The position numbers were made by a program, and so were the translations under genes. A stretch of DNA of 35,616 nucleotides from Persephonella sp. (GTDB lineage Bacteria; Aquificota; Aquificia; Aquificales; Hydrogenothermaceae): contig JALWLQ010000181.1 in assembly GCA_027084095.1 (NCBI GenBank), positions 1 through 35,616 on the forward strand, in the 5' to 3' direction. Under the pieces are notes generated by a model, which had not been told where the DNA came from, searched no databases, and saw nothing but the letters and a program-made list of their open reading frames with translations. Below, in pieces: positions 1 through 7,122 of this stretch (position 1 is its first letter; every line of letters begins with the position of its first letter).

Positions 1-480
1 GCGGTCTGTATCAACTATTGAGTTTGAAAAATGCATCACACATTCAGGGTCAGGACAATGTCCAAGACCAAGGGTATGCCCTATTTCATGGACAGCCTCT
101 TTAGTTATTCTATCAATAAAAATCTGACTATCTTCCGGAAGTCCATAAAAAGTGTTATGTAAACGGTAAGTAGATATAACGGCTGTTTTTGTAATAGGGG
201 ACGCTACTCCAAACACAAAGTTCAGGTCAGGTTCGTATAAATCTGTAGAAACTATACCAAGGGCGATTTCTTTGTCTTTTTTGTAATTTAAAAGGTCTTT
301 GAGAAAATAACTGCCAAGAAACTGATTTCTCTGAGGGTTGTAAGCATTTTCAGGAAGTTTTTTTGGAAAAAGCCATTTTACAGGTAATAAAAAGATATCC
401 ATTAATCTACTTGTTAATACCTGTTTATCAAAATTGTCTTCAGGATAATAAGGCTGTATAACGATACCTGTATAGTTCAT
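1..480 (-). CDS. amzA: Archaemetzincin-like zinc metalloprotease (3' truncated by window edge)
   Basis: The reading frame runs from an ATG at 480 leftward off the window, giving 160 residues. The only in-frame Met near the start is at 480, and an in-frame stop lies just upstream. The signature HEIGHTLGLGHCPDPECVM spans residues 131-149: H131, H135 and H141 are the predicted zinc ligands, E132 the catalytic base. C142 and C147 belong to the CX4C part of the second, structural zinc site typical of archaemetzincins, and M149 is the Met-turn. Members of this family are small cytoplasmic proteases of about 180-200 residues, so only the C-terminal tip is missing. Their substrates are poorly known. 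There is no signal peptide. It diverges from the frdB-like gene. Family assignment is secure; physiological role is not. Confidence 0.9.
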   Translation of the reverse strand, partial: MNYTGIVIQPYYPEDNFDKQVLTSRLMDIFLLPVKWLFPKKLPENAYNPQRNQFLGSYFLKDLLNYKKDKEIALGIVSTDLYEPDLNFVFGVASPITKTAVISTYRLHNTFYGLPEDSQIFIDRITKEAVHEIGHTLGLGHCPDPECVMHFSNSIVDTDR

Positions 481-551
481 ATCTATGAAAATATACGGTA
501 TATATATTTATGCCACCCCTATATATAAAAATATATTTGATTATAAAAACT

Positions 552-580
552 TTGATTTTTCCAGAAAAACCCTTTAAAAT
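552..580 (+). promoter_or_regulatory. Putative sigma-70 promoter for the frdB-like/hdrB-like pair
   Basis: A TTGATT -35 element (552-557) and a TAAAAT -10 element (575-580) are separated by 17 bases. A transcription start near 587 would leave a leader of about 34 bases before the ATG at 621, with the ribosome binding site inside it. This is pattern-matching only. Confidence 0.45.
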
Positions 581-620
581 TAAACAATCACTGCTTATTT
601 CAAAAGGAAGAGGTGGGACA

Positions 621-1685
621 ATGGAAAAGTTTAAACTTAAAGTGTTCAGATATGACCCTACGAAAGATACCGAACCTTATTACAAAACCTATGAACTTCC
701 TGTTGAAAAAGGAATGACTGTTCTTGCTGCACTCTTTAAAGCAAAAGAAGAACAAGACCCAACAATATCTTTTCGTTATAACTGTCGTGCTGCTATCTGT
801 GGTTCCTGTGCAATGAGAATAAACGGCCATGCAACACTGGCATGTAAAGTTCAGATTACACATCTCCTTGAAAAATATCAGACAGATACAATTACAGTTG
901 AGCCTATAGGAAATGTAAAACCACTTAAAGACCTGATTTATGATATGGACTGGCTTGTGGACAAACTCAAAAAAGTTAAACCATGGTTTATCCCAAAAGA
1001 ACCACCTCCAAAAGACGGAACAGAATACAGACAAGACCCTTATGACCATCACAGAATAGATTTTGCCTCAGATTGTATTCTATGTGCTTCATGTATGTCT
1101 GACTGTAATGCATTAAAAGCCAATAAAGATTTCTTAGGTCCTATGGTTCATTCAAAGGCTTACAGATTTATAGCAGATACAAGAGATGGTGAAAAAAAGG
1201 CAAGATTTGAAGCAATATTAGAAGATTTCAACCTTGAATGGTGCGTCAGATGTATGGAATGCACAACAAGATGTCCAAAAGAAGTTCAACCTTATGAAAA
1301 CATAATCAGACTTAGAATAATGGCAGCAGAAGCTGGATACAAAACGCCAGGAGAAATCCACGCAGAAATATTTGAACAGGATATATACAATAGAGGTCTT
1401 TTAAATGAAATGCTGCTACCAATGAGACAGGAAGGAATTCTTGGTGCTATCAAAAGGGCACCATTTGGTATAAAAATGATGCTCAAAGGGAAAGTTAATT
1501 ATGCAGATTTCTTTGGAGGACATAAAATAAAAAGACTTGATGAAGTTCAGAAAATATATGAAGTGGCTAAGCAAAAGGAAAAAGAGGTCAAAATTAGACT
1601 TCCACAGATTATGGGTGTTATTTATGAAGATAAAAGAAAAACAAGAAAAAGACTTAACTATGCAGAAACTGGAGGTAATGAGTAA
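621..1685 (+). CDS. frdB: Succinate dehydrogenase/fumarate reductase-type iron-sulfur subunit
   Basis: This 354-residue protein starts at ATG 621, preceded by an AGGAAGAGGTGG ribosome binding site; the open frame reaching back to 510 lacks one. An N-terminal plant-type ferredoxin domain has C55, C60, C63 and C75 for a [2Fe-2S] cluster. Two further motifs follow, CILCASCMSDC and CVRCMECTTRCP. Each is a full CxxCxxCxxxC, so both could hold [4Fe-4S] clusters, whereas classical FrdB/SdhB has one incomplete motif for [3Fe-4S]. That, plus the next gene being HdrB-like, resembles the TfrB subunit of methanogen thiol:fumarate reductase split in two. It probably relays electrons for fumarate reduction or succinate oxidation, for example in the reductive TCA cycle. 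No flavoprotein subunit lies in the window. The stop overlaps the next start by one base. Confidence 0.88.
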   Translation: MEKFKLKVFRYDPTKDTEPYYKTYELPVEKGMTVLAALFKAKEEQDPTISFRYNCRAAICGSCAMRINGHATLACKVQITHLLEKYQTDTITVEPIGNVKPLKDLIYDMDWLVDKLKKVKPWFIPKEPPPKDGTEYRQDPYDHHRIDFASDCILCASCMSDCNALKANKDFLGPMVHSKAYRFIADTRDGEKKARFEAILEDFNLEWCVRCMECTTRCPKEVQPYENIIRLRIMAAEAGYKTPGEIHAEIFEQDIYNRGLLNEMLLPMRQEGILGAIKRAPFGIKMMLKGKVNYADFFGGHKIKRLDEVQKIYEVAKQKEKEVKIRLPQIMGVIYEDKRKTRKRLNYAETGGNE

Positions 1686-2569
1686 TGGCTGAATTAAAAT
1701 ATGCATTTTATACAGGATGTTCTGCAAAAGGTGTAGCTCCTGAGCTTTATAATTCCACAAAGCTTGTGGCAGAAAAACTTGGAATGGAGCTTATAGAACT
1801 GGAAGCTGCAACATGCTGCGGTGCTGGAGCTGTTCAGGAGAAAGATGAATTTCTGGCACTTACAATAAATGCAAGAAACCTTGCCCTCGCTGAAGAGCTT
1901 GGTCTTGATATGCTTACTATCTGTAACACATGTACACTTATGCTTAGAGAAACAAAATTCAAACTGGATAATGACCCAGAACTAAAAGAAGCAGTTAATG
2001 AAGTATTAAGAGAAGCAGGACTTGAATATAAGGGAACTTCAGAAGTTACTCACTTCCTCTGGGAAGTTATTGATGGTGTTGGACTGGATAAAATTAAAGA
2101 GATGGTCGTAAGACCACTTAAGGACTTTAATATAGCACCATTTTATGGCTGTCATATTATAAGACCTCCGTATCTGATTGGATATGAAGACCCAGATAAT
2201 CCAAAATCAATAGAAATGATAATAGAGGCTTTAGGTGGAAATCCTGTAGACCACACAGCAAGACTTGCCTGCTGTGGTTTTCACTCATTCTGGTCAGCAG
2301 AAGACAAAGTAACCCTTAAACTTACAGCAATGGATGCAGCATCTGCAAAAGAAGAAAAAGCAGACTTTATGGTAACACCTTGTCCACTCTGTCATACACA
2401 GCTTGATGCAATGCAGGAAGAAGCAGAAGAAAGAATTGGAGTTAATATAGGAATGCCAGTATTGCACCTTCCCCAAATGATAGGACTGGCAATAGGGTTT
2501 AAACCCCATGAACTTGGACTTGATAAGCATGTAATATCTACAAAAGAAATCATCAGAAAAGTAGCATAA
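1685..2569 (+). CDS. HdrB-like CCG-domain subunit (partner of the FrdB-like protein)
   Basis: A 294-residue cytoplasmic protein with two cysteine-rich CCG domains. The first has TGCSAKG near the N-terminus, then ATCCGAG and CNTC. The second has YGCH, LACCGFH and TPCPLCH. In heterodisulfide reductase HdrB and in the C-terminal half of TfrB these cysteines bind the unusual non-cubane [4Fe-4S] clusters. Its start codon shares one base with the preceding stop (TAATG), so translation is coupled and the two proteins almost certainly form one complex. In other organisms homologues are called SdhE/SdhF or FrdC-type. The electron donor or acceptor cannot be read from the sequence; a thiol, quinone or NADH-linked partner are all conceivable. 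Confidence 0.88.
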   Translation: MAELKYAFYTGCSAKGVAPELYNSTKLVAEKLGMELIELEAATCCGAGAVQEKDEFLALTINARNLALAEELGLDMLTICNTCTLMLRETKFKLDNDPELKEAVNEVLREAGLEYKGTSEVTHFLWEVIDGVGLDKIKEMVVRPLKDFNIAPFYGCHIIRPPYLIGYEDPDNPKSIEMIIEALGGNPVDHTARLACCGFHSFWSAEDKVTLKLTAMDAASAKEEKADFMVTPCPLCHTQLDAMQEEAEERIGVNIGMPVLHLPQMIGLAIGFKPHELGLDKHVISTKEIIRKVA

Positions 2570-2570
2570 A

Positions 2571-2590
2571 TAGAGGGCTTGAGCCCTCTA
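2571..2590 (+). terminator. Hairpin after the hdrB-like gene
   Basis: The perfect inverted repeat TAGAGGGCT/AGCCCTCTA starts one base after the stop codon. It is followed by a mixed C/T-rich stretch rather than a clean T-run, so termination may be partial. Confidence 0.55.
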
Positions 2591-2651
2591 CTATCCTATT
2601 ATTTCTAAGAATATATCAATAACATCTTTATTTATACAACAATTTGATATA

Positions 2652-2671
2652 TAATTATTCTAATATAATTA
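2652..2671 (+). promoter_or_regulatory. AT-rich operator/promoter region of the arsR operon
   Basis: A 7-bp inverted repeat with a 6-base centre (TAATTAT-N6-ATAATTA) overlaps a TATAAT -10 candidate at 2664-2669. A TTGATA lies at 2644-2649, with only 14 bases between the two hexamers. ArsR/SmtB repressors typically bind AT-rich imperfect palindromes over their own promoters, so autoregulation is plausible. It rests on symmetry alone. Confidence 0.4.
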
Positions 2672-2692
2672 CGTATATAGGTGGAGAGTAGC

Positions 2693-3004
2693 ATGGAAGA
2701 AATAGTTTATGATGAAAAAGAAAGATGGAAAGATGAGGAATTTTTAGAAGAAAACGCAGAGCTTTTAAAAGCCCTGGCACATCCAAACAGACTTAAAATT
2801 ATAGGATTTTTAAGCTCTGGTAAAAAATGTGTAAAACATATCTGGGAGGCACTGGATTTACCACAGCCAAATGTATCTCAGCACTTGTCTGTTTTGAGAA
2901 ATAAGGGTATATTAGGATATAAAAGACAGGGCTCTATCGTTTGTTATTACATAAAAAACAAAAAAGCTCTGGAAATATATAAGCTACTACTAAAGGAGGA
3001 TTAA
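2693..3004 (+). CDS. ArsR/SmtB-family winged-helix repressor
   Basis: A 103-residue protein starting at ATG 2693, with GGTGGAG eight bases upstream; an upstream in-frame GTG at 2681 lies within that ribosome binding site. The fold is typical ArsR: an N-terminal helix (LLKALAHPNRLKIIGFL), a recognition helix (QPNVSQHLSVLRNKG) and a beta-wing (KRQGSIVCYYI). Two cysteines are visible, C46 at the start of the alpha-3 region and C84 in the wing. They match neither the CVC arsenic site of classical ArsR nor the cysteine pair I recall from SqrR/BigR persulfide sensors. It heads an operon with thioredoxin four bases on, so a thiol, redox or metal ligand is likely but unproven. Confidence 0.85.
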   Translation: MEEIVYDEKERWKDEEFLEENAELLKALAHPNRLKIIGFLSSGKKCVKHIWEALDLPQPNVSQHLSVLRNKGILGYKRQGSIVCYYIKNKKALEIYKLLLKED

Positions 3005-3007
3005 AAT

Positions 3008-3325
3008 ATGGCAGGTAAAGTATGCATAGTAAATGAGTCAAACTGGGAACAGGAAGTTTTAAATTCTGATTTGCCAGTGTTAGTTGATTTCTGGGCACCA
3101 TGGTGTGGACCATGTAGATTAATTGCACCTATAATTGAGGAATTAGCTGAAGAATTAGAAGGAAAAGCTAAGATTTGTAAACTCAATACAGATGAAAATC
3201 CAAATATAGCCATGAGATATGGTATTAGAGCAATACCTACAATCATGGTGTTTAAAAATGGACAGGTTGTTGATACAAAAGTGGGAGTTCAGCCTAAAGA
3301 AGTTCTCAAAAGCCTTCTTGTATAA
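3008..3325 (+). CDS. trxA: Thioredoxin
   Basis: This 105-residue single-domain thioredoxin has the WCGPC active site (C33 and C36), the FWAPW strand before it and the cis-proline loop AIPT near residue 76. Both size and motif are those of canonical thioredoxin 1. It lies three bases after arsR behind a strong AAAGGAGG ribosome binding site and lacks a signal peptide, so it is cytoplasmic. It reduces protein disulfides and is a likely electron donor for the peroxiredoxin-like protein in this window; whether it also serves the CysH enzyme is less clear. An extra cysteine, C6, is not part of the active site. Confidence 0.95.
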   Translation: MAGKVCIVNESNWEQEVLNSDLPVLVDFWAPWCGPCRLIAPIIEELAEELEGKAKICKLNTDENPNIAMRYGIRAIPTIMVFKNGQVVDTKVGVQPKEVLKSLLV

Positions 3326-3334
3326 GGTGGTTAA

Positions 3335-4135
3335 GTGAGCGTAGAAATACATCCAACGGCAATTGTTTCAGATAAAGCTCAGTTAGGGGTCAACGTCAAA
3401 GTTGGCCCCTTTTCCATTATTGAAGACCATGTGAAAATCGGAGATAACACAGAAATATCTTCAAATGTAAAAATCAAAAATTTCACCACAATCGGTGAAA
3501 ATTGTAATATTTCAGAGGGAGTTGTCATAGGAGGTATCCCCCAGCATCTTGGTTTCAAAGGTGAAGAAACCTATGTTGAAATAGGTAATAACGTAACTAT
3601 TAGAGAATATACAACTATTCACAGAGGAACTTCCTTTGATGATGGAATAACAAGAATTGGGGATAATACCTATCTTATGGCTTATGTCCATATCGCCCAT
3701 GATTGCAAAGTTGGTCATGATACAATCCTTGCCAATGCTGTAACCCTTGCAGGACATGTAAAAATTGGAAACTATGTTTTCATAGGTGGGTTAACCCCTA
3801 TCCACCAATTTTGCAGAATTGGGGATTATGCAATGGTAGGTGGTGCATCGGCGGTAGATAAAGATATTCCACCATTTACCAGAGCTTCAAAAAACCACGC
3901 AATGCTGTACGGATTAAATCTGGTTGGGCTCAAAAGAAGAGGTTTTACACCTGAACAGATTAAGCTTATAAAGGAAGCTTATAGAATTATATTTAGAACA
4001 GCACCAACACTGGAAGAAGGTATCAAAGAAGTAGAACAGAAACTTCCCCAAACCCCAGAAATAAAAATGCTGATTGATTTTATCAAAACCTCAAAAAGAG
4101 GAATAGCTCCAGAGGCTTCAAAGAAAAAAAGATGA
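3335..4135 (+). CDS. lpxA: UDP-N-acetylglucosamine O-acyltransferase LpxA
   Basis: A 266-residue left-handed beta-helix acyltransferase that begins lipid A synthesis by moving a 3-hydroxyacyl chain from acyl carrier protein to UDP-GlcNAc. Hexapeptide repeats run from residue 5 to about 190. The catalytic-histidine segment HIAHDCKVGHD and the C-terminal helical domain (GLKRRGFTPEQIKLIKEAYR) are both present. The start is GTG 3335, after an AAGGTGG ribosome binding site ten bases beyond thioredoxin. Its length is normal for the family. It overlaps lpxI by four bases, showing coupled translation. Presence of the pathway indicates a lipopolysaccharide-bearing outer membrane, which matters for the cytochrome locus downstream. 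Confidence 0.96.
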   Translation: MSVEIHPTAIVSDKAQLGVNVKVGPFSIIEDHVKIGDNTEISSNVKIKNFTTIGENCNISEGVVIGGIPQHLGFKGEETYVEIGNNVTIREYTTIHRGTSFDDGITRIGDNTYLMAYVHIAHDCKVGHDTILANAVTLAGHVKIGNYVFIGGLTPIHQFCRIGDYAMVGGASAVDKDIPPFTRASKNHAMLYGLNLVGLKRRGFTPEQIKLIKEAYRIIFRTAPTLEEGIKEVEQKLPQTPEIKMLIDFIKTSKRGIAPEASKKKR

Positions 4136-4947
4136 ATAAAATAGGTCTTATAGCTGGTGCAGGAGAGCTTCCTGTAGCATTCGCAAAATCAGCCGTTCAA
4201 AAAGAAAAACCTCTGAAAATATATGCAATCAAAGGTATTACAGACAAAAAAATCCAGAATATAGCTCCAACTGTATGGTTAAATCTTGGAGAAGCTCAGA
4301 AACTAATAGATAGTATGAAACAAGACCACATTACTGATGTGGTTATGTTAGGAAAGATAGAACATTTTCATCTCCTAAAATCTATACACAGATTTGATAA
4401 AAGGGCAAGAAGTTTTTTTAACCAGCTAATAGATAAAAGAGCAAAATCAATTCTTGAGGCAGTTTTAAATGAGCTTCAAAAAGAAGGATTTAATCCAATT
4501 GACCCAACACCATACTTATCCTCTCTTTTGGTTCCAGAGGGTTTGATTGCAGGAAAATATCCAGAAGAGCATTTTATAGAAGATGCAAAATTTGGTTTAA
4601 AAATAGCAAAAGAAGTGGCAGAGCTTGATATTGGCCAGACGGTTGTTGTTAAAGACAAAATAGTAGTTGCAGTAGAAGGACTTGAAGGAACAGACAAATG
4701 TATAATAAGAGGTGGAGAATTAGCAGGAGAAAACACAGTTGTCTGTAAAGTCGCCAGAAAAAACCAGAATATGAGGTATGACGTTCCTGTTATTGGAACC
4801 CAAACCCTTAAATCTATGAAAAAAGCCAAGGCAAAACTACTTGCTGTAGAAGCAGGAAAAACATTTTTAGTGGAAAAGGAAGAATTTAAAAAATTAGCCG
4901 GAAAATACGGCATTTCTGTTATAGGTTTTGATTTATCAAATATTTAG
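4132..4947 (+). CDS. lpxI: UDP-2,3-diacylglucosamine pyrophosphatase LpxI
   Basis: A 271-residue protein of the LpxI (formerly DUF1009) family, which hydrolyses UDP-2,3-diacylglucosamine to lipid X and UMP in lipid A synthesis, replacing LpxH in many bacteria. Recognisable segments are the N-terminal IGLIAGAGELPVAF, the central MLGKIEH, VEGLEGTDKCI and the C-terminal KNQNMRYDVPVIGTQTL. The ATGA overlap with lpxA gives tight coupling. No signal peptide or membrane segment is present. This pathway pairing supports the identification of both genes. Confidence 0.93.
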   Translation: MNKIGLIAGAGELPVAFAKSAVQKEKPLKIYAIKGITDKKIQNIAPTVWLNLGEAQKLIDSMKQDHITDVVMLGKIEHFHLLKSIHRFDKRARSFFNQLIDKRAKSILEAVLNELQKEGFNPIDPTPYLSSLLVPEGLIAGKYPEEHFIEDAKFGLKIAKEVAELDIGQTVVVKDKIVVAVEGLEGTDKCIIRGGELAGENTVVCKVARKNQNMRYDVPVIGTQTLKSMKKAKAKLLAVEAGKTFLVEKEEFKKLAGKYGISVIGFDLSNI

Positions 4948-4976
4948 CTTTATCCCCATTAATCCGAAAAATTTTT

Positions 4977-5531
4977 ATGGCTCAAAAACTTTCAGAAACA
5001 GCTTATATTAGGGAAATTTCTACATATATAAAAAAAACAACAGGATTTAATATTAATCTATCAGCCGCTGATAAACAAATTTTAAAAGAGTGCATAAAAA
5101 AAGAAATACCAGTTGAAGCTCTAAAAGAACTTATTAGAAAAGAAGCTTCCCGCTATCCACCAGAAAAAAGAAAAAAAATGAATTTATCCTTTTTAAGAGA
5201 ATATATTAAAAAACCTGTTAAACCCAAAGAAAAAGCAGCTAAAACTACTGTAAATGTTCCACAAAGAAACTGGCAAGAAGTGATTTATAAATTAAATATT
5301 CCTGAGGAAGTATTGAATGTAAAAGATATCCCAGAAGATTTGCAAGAAATAGCTATAGAAACAAAAATCATTAATTATCTTTGGAAGAATATGCCAGCTA
5401 AAGAAAAGAAAGCTCTCCAGCAAAAAGCTATAGAAAAACTTAAAAAAGAGTTTATATTGACAAATATAGAGGTAGAAAAGGTTCTAAAATCCATAATCAG
5501 ACAGCTAATAAAAGAAAAATACAATATCTAA
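4977..5531 (+). CDS. Conserved-looking helical protein of unknown function
   Basis: A 184-residue, lysine- and glutamate-rich protein (very basic C-terminal half) that I do not recognise. It appears mainly alpha-helical, has no cysteines, no signal peptide and no membrane segment. A linker around residues 78-92 rich in K, P and A separates an N-terminal helical part from a C-terminal part. The ATG lies 29 bases after lpxI. No good ribosome binding site precedes it (the upstream bases are CCGAAAAATTTTT), so the start is uncertain. The open frame is long and the next gene follows 12 bases later, so it is probably a real, co-transcribed gene. Confidence 0.6.
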   Translation: MAQKLSETAYIREISTYIKKTTGFNINLSAADKQILKECIKKEIPVEALKELIRKEASRYPPEKRKKMNLSFLREYIKKPVKPKEKAAKTTVNVPQRNWQEVIYKLNIPEEVLNVKDIPEDLQEIAIETKIINYLWKNMPAKEKKALQQKAIEKLKKEFILTNIEVEKVLKSIIRQLIKEKYNI

Positions 5532-5543
5532 AGGAGAGCGGCC

Positions 5544-5861
5544 ATGAGAAAAATAGAAAACATTCCAGAATTTGTGGAAGAACTTGTAAAAAAAGAATAT
5601 CCAGATGTTCAAAATGGCTGTGTAATGGTTTATCAACTTGGAAAGGAACATATGTTAATTGAGGTTTTTGATGAAAATGATAACAAGTCTGGAGAGATAA
5701 TCATTAATCTTAAAACAGACCAAATATACAAAGACGGCAAAGGTTATTCTATAAAAATAGAAGGAACTCCCAAGGGAATGATTAGATATTTCCTTGAGGA
5801 AGGGGGAAAAAAATTAGACGGAAAAGCAGAAAGCCTATATCCCTGTCTGCCAATTTCATAA
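5544..5861 (+). CDS. Small protein of unknown function
   Basis: A 105-residue protein, not recognised. It begins with MRKIENIPEFVEELVKKEYP, continues into what looks like a compact alpha/beta fold, and ends with a cysteine-containing tail (PCLPIS). The ribosome binding site AAAGGAGAG is strong. It sits between the 184-residue unknown gene (12 bases) and tRNA-Leu (15 bases), so it is probably the last protein gene of the arsR-trx-lpx transcript. Cytoplasmic by absence of a signal peptide. Confidence 0.7.
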   Translation: MRKIENIPEFVEELVKKEYPDVQNGCVMVYQLGKEHMLIEVFDENDNKSGEIIINLKTDQIYKDGKGYSIKIEGTPKGMIRYFLEEGGKKLDGKAESLYPCLPIS

Positions 5862-5876
5862 TATAATAATGTTAAA

Positions 5877-5960
5877 GCCCGAGTGGCGGAATTGGCAGAC
5901 GCGGGGGACTCAAAATCCCCTGCCCGCAAGGGCGTGCGGGTTCGACTCCCGCCTCGGGCA
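5877..5960 (+). tRNA. tRNA-Leu (CAA)
   Basis: An 84-base class II tRNA. The acceptor GCCCGAG pairs with CTCGGGC, the anticodon loop CTCAAAA reads CAA, the variable arm (TGCCCGCAAGGGCGT) is long as expected for leucine, and the T-loop is TTCGACT. CCA is not encoded. Confidence 0.97.
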
Positions 5961-6082
5961 TTAAAAAAAAACTTCAGTAAATCTTTGATTTAAGCCTATC
6001 AAATGTACAGCAGGTTGTCTATGGGAAGTTGTTAATATTTTTACTGGTAGGTGTTCACCATGTACTGAACCGATACAAGGTC

Positions 6083-6111
6083 TTGACATCTTTCTAAATT
6101 TGTTCTAAATT
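6083..6111 (+). promoter_or_regulatory. Sigma-70 promoter of the tRNA Lys-Glu-Val cluster
   Basis: A perfect TTGACA (6083-6088) is followed after 17 bases by TAAATT (6106-6111). Transcription would start near 6118, eleven bases before tRNA-Lys. No discriminator or stringent-control element is claimed. Confidence 0.7.
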
Positions 6112-6128
6112 ATTGTTCCTTTTTGAGT

Positions 6129-6204
6129 GAGCCGCTAGCTCAGTCGGTAGAGCACCGGTCTTTTAAACCGGTGGTCCTGGGTTCGACCCCCAGGCGGCTC
6201 ACCA
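6129..6204 (+). tRNA. tRNA-Lys (UUU)
   Basis: Acceptor GAGCCGC pairs with GCGGCTC; the anticodon stem CCGGT/ACCGG holds loop CTTTTAA with anticodon TTT. The terminal CCA appears to be encoded at 6202-6204, unlike the other three tRNAs here. Confidence 0.97.
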
Positions 6205-6208
6205 TGAC

Positions 6209-6283
<75 letters not shown>

Positions 6284-6297
6284 TCCATTTTTTCAAA

Positions 6298-6371
6298 GGT
6301 CGGTTAGCTCAGATGGCTAGAGCGCCTGCCCGACACGCAGGAGGTCGGAGGTTCGAATCCTCCACCGACCA
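6298..6371 (+). tRNA. tRNA-Val (GAC) with an atypical C at position 33
   Basis: Acceptor GGTCGGT pairs with ACCGACC, the T-arm is GGAGG-TTCGAAT-CCTCC, and the anticodon stem CCTGC/GCAGG closes the loop CCGACAC. The anticodon is GAC, valine. The base before it, normally the nearly universal U33, reads C here. CCA is not encoded. The cloverleaf is otherwise intact. Confidence 0.93.
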
Positions 6372-6467
6372 TTCCCTCTAAAATCTATATCTCTAATCTG
6401 TATTGAAAATTCCTGCCACCCTCCTATCTTTATAAGAAAAAGAGAATATAATCAAGGAGGGTTCATC

Positions 6468-6854
6468 ATGAGGGTATACATTAGAGAGGAAAACGATAGA
6501 TATATCTTGCTGAATGCTGTTTCTAATGAAAAAATAGCTGAATTTTCTGATATTGCAGAGGCTGTAAAATATGCTCTTGATAATGGATATCAGCTTCCTT
6601 TAAGGTCTGTGGATGGGGAATTTGTTACAGATAAAAAAGGTAATCCTGTGTACATAGATGAGAAAGGAATTCTTGAGCTTGCAGATGGAACTCTTCTTGA
6701 AGGATGTAGATTGTGTCCAAGATGTGGATGGATTGCATACTGGGAAGAAGTTCTTGATGAGGATAAGGAACCCAGAGAGTGTTTTGTATGTCCCCATTGT
6801 GGATATATATTTGAGTGTACTCCTGAAGTAGAAGATATAGGGGAAGGGGATTAA
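6468..6854 (+). CDS. Zinc-ribbon protein of unknown function
   Basis: A 128-residue acidic protein. Residues 1-80 look like a small alpha/beta domain with no cysteines (MRVYIREENDRYILLNAV). The C-terminal part has two CPxCG knuckles (LCPRCGW and VCPHCGY) about 30 residues apart, together with neighbouring cysteines, a typical zinc ribbon. The start has a strong AAGGAGGG ribosome binding site. It stands alone between the tRNA cluster and convergent tatA. Functions such as nucleic-acid binding or metallochaperone activity would be guesses; I do not recognise the family. Confidence 0.75.
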   Translation: MRVYIREENDRYILLNAVSNEKIAEFSDIAEAVKYALDNGYQLPLRSVDGEFVTDKKGNPVYIDEKGILELADGTLLEGCRLCPRCGWIAYWEEVLDEDKEPRECFVCPHCGYIFECTPEVEDIGEGD

Positions 6855-6860
6855 TCCCCT
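6845..6860. terminator. Palindrome between convergent genes
   Basis: The 16-base perfect palindrome AGGGGATTAATCCCCT contains the stop codon of the zinc-ribbon gene and lies just beyond the tatA stop on the other strand. A longer alternative stem, ATAGGGG/CCCCTAT, is also possible. It lacks a clear T-run, so a bidirectional terminator is only a suggestion. Confidence 0.35.
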
Positions 6861-6867
6861 ATCCTTC

Positions 6868-7110
6868 TCAGGCTTCTGCTTTTTCTTTTTCAGTAGCCTC
6901 TACTTTTTTATTTTCTTTTATATCAGGTTCAAGTTCTTTAGTTTTAACTATTTTTTCTTCTTTTTCTTCTTCTCCACTGAGGGAATTTTTGAAACTTCTT
7001 ATACCTTCTCCAAGACCTTTTCCTATTTCAGGGAGTTTTTTTGCTCCGAATAGCAAGAGAAGTATTCCAAATATAAGTAAAAGTTCAGGAATTCCAATAC
7101 CACCAAACAT
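6868..7110 (-). CDS. tatA: Sec-independent translocase subunit TatA
   Basis: An 80-residue TatA/E protein. A short N-terminal transmembrane helix (IPELLLIFGILLLLF) is followed by the FG hinge, the amphipathic helix (KKLPEIGKGLGEGIRSFKNSL) and a charged, disordered tail. TatA forms the variable pore of the twin-arginine pathway that exports folded cofactor-bearing proteins. No tatB or tatC is next to it. It starts 12 bases after the peroxiredoxin-like gene and probably shares its transcript. Confidence 0.94.
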   Translation of the reverse strand: MFGGIGIPELLLIFGILLLLFGAKKLPEIGKGLGEGIRSFKNSLSGEEEKEEKIVKTKELEPDIKENKKVEATEKEKAEA

Positions 7111-7122
7111 GAGATATCCTCC

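Noticed and set aside
510-620. N-terminal extension of the FrdB-like reading frame
   Set aside because: The extra 37 residues lack any ribosome binding site and are low-complexity and hydrophobic, covering the promoter region. ATG 621 has a proper site and begins the conserved ferredoxin domain.
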